A DNA stretch of 13,145 nt from JBLHKW01 sp047618565 (GTDB taxonomy: Bacteria; Planctomycetota; UBA1135; GCA-002686595): the NCBI GenBank assembly GCA_047618565.1, contig JBLHKW010000144.1, positions 1 through 13,145 of the forward strand, read 5' to 3'. The notes under the pieces were generated by a model that did no database searches, was not told where the DNA came from, and was given only the letters and a program-made list of their open reading frames with translations. The position numbers and the translations under genes are program-made. This document shows, one piece after another, positions 6,705-13,145 of this stretch (positions are counted from its first letter, which is position 1; every line of letters starts with the position of its first letter).

Positions 6705-8395
6705 CGGGACCTGTCATTCCCCGATCGCGCAGGACCATGATGCGTAAGCTGGATCTCGCACTGCTCGCTCTGCTCGGTGCCAGTATGGGCTGCGCGGGCG
6801 AGGCCGAACCGGTTCAGTCCCAGGCCCAGTTGCTGGATGCGGACGATCGCATAGCACCTTTGATCGCACCCTGCGGCCAGGGCCGGACGTTCACCGCCGA
6901 CACCAGCGACATGACGCGCGTGCTGGCGAACAGTCTCGTCTTCTCGGAGGTTGCCCCGCTACGGCGCGCACGGACCGAACTGGCGGAGCTCGGTGACGAG
7001 GCCTTCGGCGACCTGCGCCGCGTCTTCGATGACGCCTACGCGGACAAGTGGCAGCACGGCGTGCTGGAAAACGTCCTGGGCGTGTGCGCGCTGAGCGATT
7101 CGCCGGGGGGCATGGATATCATCCGCGCGGGGCTGCGGCACCCGAACGAACTCGTACGACTGGCCGCTCTCGACGGCGCACGCAAGCACGGTGGTCCGGA
7201 GGACTACGAAGGGGTCCTGGTCGACCTGAATATCGCGACCACCGAGCCAAACCGGGCAGACTTCGCCTCGGCCCTGTACGACCTCGACCCTGAGCGCTTC
7301 TTCGTCGATCTGCTCGGCTGGTTCGAGCGGCGCGAGAACACCGAACTCTGGAGCTACCTGGCGCTGTCTGCGGCCAAGGCCCACGAGCCCGCTGTACTCG
7401 CGCGTTACGCGCGACTCGTCGAAGAACCAGAGGACGGAGATCCGAGTGCTCTGCCGGACGGGGTGCGTCCGTTCCTGATCGCAGCCATGGCGGCCAGCGG
7501 CGACGCGCACGCGCTGGACGAGTTGCGTGCCTTGCTGACGTCCGACCTCGCGAAGGTGCGTGAGATCACCCTGCGCGCGGTGGAGGAGGCCAGCCTCATT
7601 CTCGAGGTGCGCGCGGTCCTTGAACAGGATGACCTGGAGCGTCTGCGAGCGCGTGCTGCCAAGCTGTTGGGCGAGCAGGGCGACGACAGCGTGCTCGATC
7701 TGTTGCGCGGCGGCCTGTCCGATCCGGGCGCCAGCGTGCGCACGATCTGCCTCGAAGAACTGATCAAGCGCGGCGACGGGGCGGCCATGGCCCAGGCCCT
7801 GGAGATGCTGCGGCAGGGAATCCGCGAGCGCAGCGATGGCATGCGCGCGTTGCGTCTGGGCTGGGGAGCGAACCCCGAGGCGCCGCGACGCGCCCACGAG
7901 ATCCTGACCACACTGCTCCGTGAGAACGCGGGTCAGGACGATTCCGCCTCGGTGGGCCTGCTCCAGCATCTGAGCCAGGTGCCGACGCTCGCATCGGCCG
8001 AGTTCCTGATGAACGTCGGCCGCAATTCCGATGGGGTTATCCGCGGCTGGCCGGCCCATCGCTGGTGCGCCTTCCAGACTTACAACGTCGGGCCGGTGGG
8101 CCTGGCCTACCTGCGCGACCTGCATGCCGCCGAGTCCGACCCATTCCGGCGCCTCGACTACCTGGCCGCGATCTGGCAGGACCATAGCGACGAGGCCAGG
8201 GAGGTGCTGCGTGGGGTCGTCCAGGACGAGCGCAGCACTCCTCAGGAGCTGCTCTATGCCGCGGGTCGCCTGGTCCAGATCGGCCCCGCGAGCGAGCAAG
8301 CGCCGTTCCTGAAGCGTGCGATCTACTTCGCGAGTACGCACGAGGCCGTCCGGCCCGCACTCCAGTGTCTGCTCTGGCGCTGGTACGGATCCTGA
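6701..8395 (+). CDS. HEAT-repeat protein with lipoprotein-like signal peptide
   Basis: 564 residues from TTG 6701, which overlaps the upstream stop (TTGA) and has GGAG at 6690-6693, 7 bases away. ATG 6737 or 6740 (AGGA at 6731-6734) is an equally possible start and would give a shorter signal peptide. The hydrophobic core LDLALLALLGA is followed by SMGC (Cys31), an imperfect lipobox because position -3 is Ser. With the TTG start the n-region reads SRRTMMRK, which loosely resembles a Tat motif. The mature part is alpha-helical with repeated HEAT-like units, such as ELVRLAALDGARKHGG, KVREITLRAVEEAS and ASVRTICLEELIKRGD, and would be a protein-binding solenoid in the periplasm or on a membrane. 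Co-transcription with the OEP gene suggests a shared envelope task, but no enzymatic motif is seen. Confidence 0.8.
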   Translation: MTGPVIPRSRRTMMRKLDLALLALLGASMGCAGEAEPVQSQAQLLDADDRIAPLIAPCGQGRTFTADTSDMTRVLANSLVFSEVAPLRRARTELAELGDEAFGDLRRVFDDAYADKWQHGVLENVLGVCALSDSPGGMDIIRAGLRHPNELVRLAALDGARKHGGPEDYEGVLVDLNIATTEPNRADFASALYDLDPERFFVDLLGWFERRENTELWSYLALSAAKAHEPAVLARYARLVEEPEDGDPSALPDGVRPFLIAAMAASGDAHALDELRALLTSDLAKVREITLRAVEEASLILEVRAVLEQDDLERLRARAAKLLGEQGDDSVLDLLRGGLSDPGASVRTICLEELIKRGDGAAMAQALEMLRQGIRERSDGMRALRLGWGANPEAPRRAHEILTTLLRENAGQDDSASVGLLQHLSQVPTLASAEFLMNVGRNSDGVIRGWPAHRWCAFQTYNVGPVGLAYLRDLHAAESDPFRRLDYLAAIWQDHSDEAREVLRGVVQDERSTPQELLYAAGRLVQIGPASEQAPFLKRAIYFASTHEAVRPALQCLLWRWYGS

Positions 8396-8500
8396 GGCCT
8401 TGCGGCTCGACGGGGATGGGTCGGAACGGAGGCCTTCTGGACGCGCATAGTGCGCCGAATTTGATGGTCAAACTGGGCGAGCTCACGTAGTTGTCTGCAG
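8396..8500. other. Intergenic gap with a small hairpin
   Basis: 105 bp separate the HEAT protein from the large lipoprotein gene. A 5-bp stem GCGCA/TGCGC with a 3-nt TAG loop lies at 8443-8455. No convincing -35/-10 pair and no Shine-Dalgarno next to 8501 were seen. Confidence 0.3.
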
Positions 8501-11500
8501 ATGGAATCTCCCCGCGCGACCGGTCCCTGGACAACAGGCATGAACCTGATGGTTCTCCTCAGCCTGGTGCTTGTGGCCTGCAGTTCTGGAGGCGACGAAG
8601 CGCCTGCGGCGAGCGCCGTTGAGGACGCCCCGGAACCGGTGGCTGAAGTCGAGCTCATCGCGCTCGATGATCCTTCGTCGGCCGCGGCCGAGGGCGGGCA
8701 GCCCGTGCTCGATGGAGCGGCCGTCCAGCGCCCGAAGCCGCGCACCCAGAACTTCGGGGCGCGCGATCTGGACCTCGGCGATTGGTACGATGATCTGGCA
8801 GAGCGGGTAAGCCCCAGCAAGGACGGCTGGCCCACGGAAGTGATCGCCCAGGTGGCGGAGCGTGACGTGCAGCAGGCGCTGCTGTCGGCCCTGGTCGGCG
8901 ACTTCGACGGCTGGTCGGAGAGTCTCGCGCCGGAGTTCCGCGGCAGCGCGGACCTGCGACCCGACGAACTCGAACAAAAGGCGTCGGACGGCAACCTGCT
9001 CGTGCGCTGGGGTCATTCGGGGAAAGCCGGACAGGTCGATGCGGCCGGGTGGCCGTCCGCCGTCGAGCGCCTCGTTGCTCCACAGCTCAACGGGGTTCAG
9101 CACAAGGTCCAGGTGTGGGTCACGAGTGTTCTCGAGCTCGCTGGCAAACGATTCGAGTGTAACCTGTCCGTCCGCATCGTGGCCGTGATGGGAGAGGGCA
9201 GCCAGCAGCTCAATCTGGACTGGAAGAGCATCTGGATGTTCGATCCCGTGCGCAAGCGCGTGTTGCTCGAGCAGCTCTCGGCGGGCCGCTTCGAGGAGGT
9301 CGAGTACAGGAAGCGTCCGTTCGACGAACTGACGCGTGCAGTATTCGGAAACAGCGAGCTCTTCAATCGTCAGCTGCACCAGGGGGCTGTCGAGTATCAG
9401 GAACGCTACGACCGCACGGCCACCGTCGCGAGCGTGCACCTCGGCATGCACGGTATGGCCGTCGGGGATGTGGACGGCAACGGACTGGAAGACCTCTACG
9501 TGGGCGCCCAGGCGGGCGTGCCGAATCGGTTGTTCCTTCACCATCCGGATGGGACCGTTCGCGAGGTCGCGTCTGCGGCACGCGTCGACTTCCTGGAGGA
9601 TACGGCCGGTGTTCTGATCTTCGACATCGATGGCGATGGTCAGCGCGATATTGCGATGGGGGCCGGGAATAACGTGCTCCTGGTCTGGAACCAGGGCGAT
9701 GGACGCTTCTCCGAGCCGCAGGTGCTGCGCGGGCGTGGTGGCGAACAGGTTTATTCGCTGTGCGCCGCGGATGCCGATGGCGACGGCGATCTGGATATCT
9801 ACGCCACGCGTTACGTGGCCGGGGGCGTGAGCCAGGGGCTGCCGACGCCGTACCACGATGCCCAGAATGGCGCGAGCAACATGTTCTGGCAGAACGAAGG
9901 TGGGCGCGAGTTCGTCCTGGCCACCGAGGAAGTCGGGCTGGATCAGAACAACACGCGCTTCAGTCTCTCGGCCATCTGGGAGGACGTGGATCGCGACGGG
10001 GACCTGGACCTCTACGTGGTCAACGACTTCGGTCGCAACAACCTCTACCGCAATGACGGTGGGAAGTTCACGGACATCGCTGGCGAGACAGGTGCCGTCG
10101 ACATGGCCGCTGGCATGGGGGTGACCTGCGCGGATGTCGACATGGATGGGGACCTCGACTTCTACATCAGCAACATGTTCACCGCGGCCGGCAGCCGCAT
10201 CGCCGGCAATCCCAAGTTTCAGGTCGGCGGCAATCTGGATTCGCGCGGTGGTTACATGCACCACACCCAGGGCAACAGTCTGCTGATCGATCAGGGCGGG
10301 GGGGTCTACCGCGACATGACGGAGCGCGCCCGATCGGGTCCCGGGGGCTGGGCCTGGGGCGCCATGTTCACGGACTTCAACAACAACGGTCTGCCGGACA
10401 TCGTCGTACCGAATGGCTTCCTCACCGGTCGTCGCACGGAGGATCTCGAGGGGTTCTTCTGGCGCTGTGTCGTCAACGTATCGCCGACGGCGCCGCCGGC
10501 CACTAGCGCGTACCAGAACGCATGGGTGGCGATCTCCCAGCTCGGCCAGTCCGATGGCTTCTCCTGGAACGGGCGCGAACCCAACTACGCCTACCGCAAC
10601 CTTGGCGACGGGTTGTTCGCGGATGTCTCCGGTGCCAGTGGCCTGGACTACGTCGACGACGGGCGCGTTGCGTGCATCGTTGACTGGGACGGTGATGGGC
10701 GGCTGGACCTGTGGTTGAAAAACCGTACCGCACCGCTGCTGCGTTTCGTTCGCAACGTGCACGCGACTCCCGGTCACTGGATCTCGATCGAGCTGCAGGG
10801 CGCGGGCGCCAACCGCGAGGCCGCGGGCGCGCTTGTGACGGTCGAGGTGCCGACCACGGCCGGAGCCGAGCCAAGGCGCCTTGCCCAGCGCTCTTACCTG
10901 GGCCACGGATACCTGGGGGGCTCGTCCCGCCGATTGCATTTCGGCCTGGGTAATGGACAGCAACCTGTGGGCGTTCATGTGGAATGGCCTGACGGCAGCG
11001 AGGCCAGCTACACCGGACTGACCGTGGACGGCGCCTGGTCGCTCGTCCAGGGCGCGACCGACGCGCGCGCGTTGCCGCGCGTGTCAGCGTCCATCGACGA
11101 TCTGTCCGTCGAGCGATTGCCGGCGCGTCTTCCGGAGAGCCCTGAGCGCTGGATCGACGGCAACGGTGCACGGGTGGCGCGCGTGCCCCTGCTCGACCGC
11201 TTGCCCATGGGGCCGCTCGAGCTCCCGGCATTCACGGGACCGGCGCGCACGGTCGAGAGCTTCGCCGGAAAGAACTTGCTGGTCATGCTCTGGGGAAGCT
11301 GGTCTGACGAGAACGTGGACAAGCTTCAGGAGCTCTCGCGCGAGCTAGCGGGGACGGATGTCGTGCTCTACCCCTTGAGCCTCGATGGGGTCCGCGATGA
11401 GGAATACGTGCGTGACGTCCTTGCGAAGATTCGACCCGATCAACCGGGCGGGCAACCGGGCGGGCGCATCGATGCCCGCTTGCAGCTGCTGTTCGAGATG

Positions 11501-11818
11501 CTCGTGTTCGAGGTCGTGGGACCGTTCGACGATCAACCGCTACCATTGGGCCTGTTGTTCGACGTGGAGGGCGCGCTCTCGGTTCTGTATCTGGACGAGA
11601 TCGACGCGGCCGAGGTGCTGCGCGACGGCCGCCTTGCGAGCAGCGCGGTCGGGCAGAAGAGCGCGCGCTGGCCAGTCGCCCTGACGGGCGGGCGCTGGGC
11701 CATGGGCCACGGGCCTGACCGGTCGCTCCCGCAACTGCGCGCATTCCTCCGCAAGCAGGGGTTTCGTGGGGTGTCCAGGGAGCTGAAGGCCGAGGAACGG
11801 CGCCGCGGCAAGGAGTAG
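8501..11818 (+). CDS. Large CRTAC1-type lipoprotein: FG-GAP/VCBS repeats, ASPIC/UnbV domain and thioredoxin-like C-terminus
   Basis: 1105 residues. A lipoprotein signal is clear: MNLMVLLSLVLVAC with lipobox LVAC, Cys27 if ATG 8501 is used or Cys14 if ATG 8540 is used. The second start fits the signal peptide better; neither has a strong ribosome binding site. Residues about 60-310 form a domain that I do not recognise. From about 321 to 735 there are seven calcium-type loops (DVDGNGLED, DIDGDGQRD, DADGDGDLD, DVDRDGDLD, DVDMDGDLD, DFNNNGLPD, DWDGDGRLD), as in FG-GAP/VCBS beta-propellers. About 756-845 is an ASPIC/UnbV domain (HWISIELQGAGANREAAGA, then VHVEWPDGSE). About 920-1090 resembles a thioredoxin/TlpA fold (NLLVMLWGSWSDENVDKLQE), but WSDE stands where WCxxC would be, so no dithiol chemistry is expected. 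A role in surface binding or adhesion is inferred; no catalytic function is shown. Confidence 0.88.
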   Translation: MESPRATGPWTTGMNLMVLLSLVLVACSSGGDEAPAASAVEDAPEPVAEVELIALDDPSSAAAEGGQPVLDGAAVQRPKPRTQNFGARDLDLGDWYDDLAERVSPSKDGWPTEVIAQVAERDVQQALLSALVGDFDGWSESLAPEFRGSADLRPDELEQKASDGNLLVRWGHSGKAGQVDAAGWPSAVERLVAPQLNGVQHKVQVWVTSVLELAGKRFECNLSVRIVAVMGEGSQQLNLDWKSIWMFDPVRKRVLLEQLSAGRFEEVEYRKRPFDELTRAVFGNSELFNRQLHQGAVEYQERYDRTATVASVHLGMHGMAVGDVDGNGLEDLYVGAQAGVPNRLFLHHPDGTVREVASAARVDFLEDTAGVLIFDIDGDGQRDIAMGAGNNVLLVWNQGDGRFSEPQVLRGRGGEQVYSLCAADADGDGDLDIYATRYVAGGVSQGLPTPYHDAQNGASNMFWQNEGGREFVLATEEVGLDQNNTRFSLSAIWEDVDRDGDLDLYVVNDFGRNNLYRNDGGKFTDIAGETGAVDMAAGMGVTCADVDMDGDLDFYISNMFTAAGSRIAGNPKFQVGGNLDSRGGYMHHTQGNSLLIDQGGGVYRDMTERARSGPGGWAWGAMFTDFNNNGLPDIVVPNGFLTGRRTEDLEGFFWRCVVNVSPTAPPATSAYQNAWVAISQLGQSDGFSWNGREPNYAYRNLGDGLFADVSGASGLDYVDDGRVACIVDWDGDGRLDLWLKNRTAPLLRFVRNVHATPGHWISIELQGAGANREAAGALVTVEVPTTAGAEPRRLAQRSYLGHGYLGGSSRRLHFGLGNGQQPVGVHVEWPDGSEASYTGLTVDGAWSLVQGATDARALPRVSASIDDLSVERLPARLPESPERWIDGNGARVARVPLLDRLPMGPLELPAFTGPARTVESFAGKNLLVMLWGSWSDENVDKLQELSRELAGTDVVLYPLSLDGVRDEEYVRDVLAKIRPDQPGGQPGGRIDARLQLLFEMLVFEVVGPFDDQPLPLGLLFDVEGALSVLYLDEIDAAEVLRDGRLASSAVGQKSARWPVALTGGRWAMGHGPDRSLPQLRAFLRKQGFRGVSRELKAEERRRGKE
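11441..11464 (+). repeat. Perfect 12-bp tandem duplication inside the large lipoprotein gene
   Basis: CAACCGGGCGGG occurs twice head to tail (11441-11452, 11453-11464), encoding QPGGQPGG at residues 981-988 in a loop of the thioredoxin-like domain. The identical copies suggest a recent in-frame slippage event. Confidence 0.7.
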
Positions 11819-11903
11819 CGTCCAGGGCGGGAAATCTGCCCGAGTGCGGGTAGGCAGCGAGTAGTTTCGGGTTTCCTGGAACCTGCTGGGGCGGCGGGGG
11901 CAT

Positions 11904-11910
11904 AGAGGGG
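11904..11910 (+). promoter_or_regulatory. Ribosome binding site for the second sigma factor
   Basis: AGAGGGG ends 7 bases before ATG 11918 and 4 before the in-frame GTG 11915. The spacing favours the ATG. Confidence 0.55.
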
Positions 11911-11917
11911 CGTCGTG

Positions 11918-12508
11918 ATGGACCTTTCCACAGGAAATCAGCGTCAGGGGGCCGCCCAGGGGGATCCAGAGATGGAGGCTGCTCGGGAAGCCGAGGCGCA
12001 ACTCGTACGCCGTGCACCCCGGGACCCGGAGGCGTTCGCGGCGCTCTACCGGCGCCACTATCCGGCCATCCAGCGCTACCTGCGCCGCCGGCTGGGTGAC
12101 CCGGACCTGGTCGAGGACGCTGTGGCGGAGACGTTTGTCAGCGCATTGCAGCAGATCTCACGCTACGAGGAGCGCGGGCTTCCCTTTCGTTCCTGGCTCT
12201 ACATGCTTGCCACCGGGCAGGCCAGCCGCCAGCGCCGGCGCGCCGCACGTCTTGCCCAGGCTCAGCTCGAGATCGACCCTGTCAGCGTGGATCCGATCAG
12301 CTCTCCGTCCGTCGACGTCGTACGGGCCGCTTTGCTGCGCATCTCGGAGCGGCACCAGGCGGTGATCGCGCTGCACCATCTCGAAGGGCTCTCGCTGGAA
12401 GTTGTCGCGCACACCCTCGGGTGTCGCGTCGGAACGGTCAAGTCACGCCTGGCCCGTGGGAGGGACGCTTTGCGCGCTCAACTCGAGCGCATGGGGGAAC
12501 GATCATGA
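11918..12508 (+). CDS. ECF-type RNA polymerase sigma factor (second copy)
   Basis: 196 residues from ATG 11918; GTG 11915 would add one. Region 2 spans about 36-108, with EAFAALYRRHYPAIQRYLRR, LVEDAVAETFVSAL and RSWLYMLATGQASRQRRRAA. Region 4 spans about 134-190, with RISERHQAVIALHHLEGLSL and VGTVKSRLARGRDALRAQL. There is no region 3, so it is ECF-like. It is clearly different in sequence from the sigma factor at 3131-3769 and not a recent duplicate. It follows the large lipoprotein gene by about 100 bp and overlaps the next gene by 4 bp (ATGA), forming a sigma/membrane-protein pair. Whether the upstream lipoprotein belongs to its regulon is not shown by the sequence. Confidence 0.9.
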   Translation: MDLSTGNQRQGAAQGDPEMEAAREAEAQLVRRAPRDPEAFAALYRRHYPAIQRYLRRRLGDPDLVEDAVAETFVSALQQISRYEERGLPFRSWLYMLATGQASRQRRRAARLAQAQLEIDPVSVDPISSPSVDVVRAALLRISERHQAVIALHHLEGLSLEVVAHTLGCRVGTVKSRLARGRDALRAQLERMGERS

Positions 12509-13145
12509 ATGCACCCGATCTCGATCCGGTCGACGAGGCCCTGGAATGCCTGGCGCGGGATGACGCGCTGGAGTTGCCCGACCCGCGGCTGAATGAGCGT
12601 CTGTTGCGTGCGGCGCATGCCCGCTCGAGGCCCAGGTTCTTTGGCCAGGGCGCTGGCTGGTCGCGGGCGGCGGTGCTGGCCATCGTGGTCGGCGTGTCGG
12701 GGCTGGCCGTGGGCTCGAGCGTGGGATTGGATACCCTGAAGGCCTGGTGGTACTCGATCGTGATCGACGGGCGCGAGGTGAACGGGACCCTGGACGGCGA
12801 GGGTGCAAGCCAGCTCGAGTACCTGAGCGAGGATGGCTACCGTGTGAGCGTACGGGTCGGGCGGCGCGAGATTGCGGACAGCGGTACCCAGACGAGCATC
12901 CACGTGAGCGAAGAGGGCCATGGCACGGTCGAGCACACGGTCGAGAAGATCATGCGCCCGGGGTCTGGAGGCGAGATGCCGCGGCTCGATCGGCTCTCGC
13001 GCGAGGCCCTCGAGGGTGCGCACTTGCTCCACACGTGGATGGACCCGGCCGAGGTGCGTTGGGCCCTGTGGATGGGCGCGGATCCCGATGGGCCGGGGTG
13101 CAGGCTGCTGCTCGAGGATGTGGACTCCGTCGAGGAGTGGCCGGT
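12505..13145 (+). CDS. Single-pass membrane protein, putative anti-sigma factor, 3'-truncated by the window end
   Basis: The frame starts at ATG 12505, overlapping the sigma stop (ATGA), with a run of five G at 12493-12497 as a possible ribosome binding site, and stays open to the last base (213 full codons). Residues 1-51 are hydrophilic and contain LPDPRLNERLLRAAHARSR. One membrane helix lies at about 55-77 (AAVLAIVVGVSGLAVGSSVG). Beyond it is an outer domain starting LDTLKAWWYSIVIDGREVNG, with beta-like, charged sequence and patches such as RVSVRVGRREI; no named domain was recognised. Size, topology and coupling to an ECF sigma gene fit an anti-sigma or signal-sensing partner. No zinc-type HxxxCxxC motif is seen. 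It shows no obvious similarity to the membrane protein at 3766-4926 apart from the layout. Confidence 0.8.
   Translation, partial: MNAPDLDPVDEALECLARDDALELPDPRLNERLLRAAHARSRPRFFGQGAGWSRAAVLAIVVGVSGLAVGSSVGLDTLKAWWYSIVIDGREVNGTLDGEGASQLEYLSEDGYRVSVRVGRREIADSGTQTSIHVSEEGHGTVEHTVEKIMRPGSGGEMPRLDRLSREALEGAHLLHTWMDPAEVRWALWMGADPDGPGCRLLLEDVDSVEEWP

Noticed and set aside
6959..8341. 460-codon open frame on the - strand
   Set aside because: It is a shadow of the HEAT-repeat gene; no start context or recognisable motif was seen.
8483..10978. 831-codon open frame on the - strand
   Set aside because: It lies wholly antisense to the clear lipoprotein gene and its translation shows no domain. Long antisense frames are expected in GC-rich genes with strong third-position bias.
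11878..11914. ECF-type promoter GGAACC (11878) with CGTC (11911) before the second sigma gene
   Set aside because: The spacing of 27 bases is well above the 16-17 usual for ECF promoters, and nothing suitable lies at the right distance.

Overview
The window is GC-rich, gene-dense bacterial DNA in which every credible gene lies on the + strand. The gene content suggests a planctomycete (Planctomycetota). It has a DUF1111 di-haem oxidoreductase ending in dockerin-like EF-hand repeats, a very large lipoprotein with FG-GAP and ASPIC/UnbV domains (CRTAC1 type), a HEAT-repeat lipoprotein, and two ECF-type sigma factors each followed by a single-pass membrane protein. The lineage is inferred from these families; there is no rRNA or other marker to confirm it.

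Layout. 1-1038 is the 3' part of the di-haem oxidoreductase gene. 1039-1478 is non-coding and holds the most unusual structure in the window: two adjacent fold-back (inverted-repeat) elements with exactly three CTAG tetranucleotides, one before, one between and one after them. This is the pattern expected from two successive insertions of MITE-like elements with a 4-bp CTAG target duplication, the first at the stop codon of the oxidoreductase gene. 1650-4926 looks like one operon: thiL (thiamine-monophosphate kinase), tsaE (tRNA t6A synthesis ATPase), an ECF-type sigma factor and a membrane protein that is probably its anti-sigma partner. The genes overlap or nearly touch, and several carry clear GGAGG-type ribosome binding sites. 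5088-8395 holds a TolC-family outer-membrane protein overlapped by a HEAT-repeat lipoprotein. 8501-11818 encodes an 1105-residue lipoprotein with seven D-x-D-x-(D/N)-G calcium-type loops, an ASPIC/UnbV domain and a C-terminal thioredoxin-like domain without the catalytic cysteines. 11918-13145 is a second ECF sigma factor gene with a 4-bp ATGA overlap to a truncated membrane protein gene that runs off the end of the window.

How the parts fit. The first operon joins housekeeping functions (thiamine diphosphate, tRNA modification) to a regulatory sigma/membrane-protein pair. The rest is mostly envelope machinery: outer-membrane channel, lipoproteins, a secreted or periplasmic redox enzyme and a second sigma/membrane-sensor pair. 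No tRNA, rRNA, CRISPR array, transposase gene or phage gene was seen.
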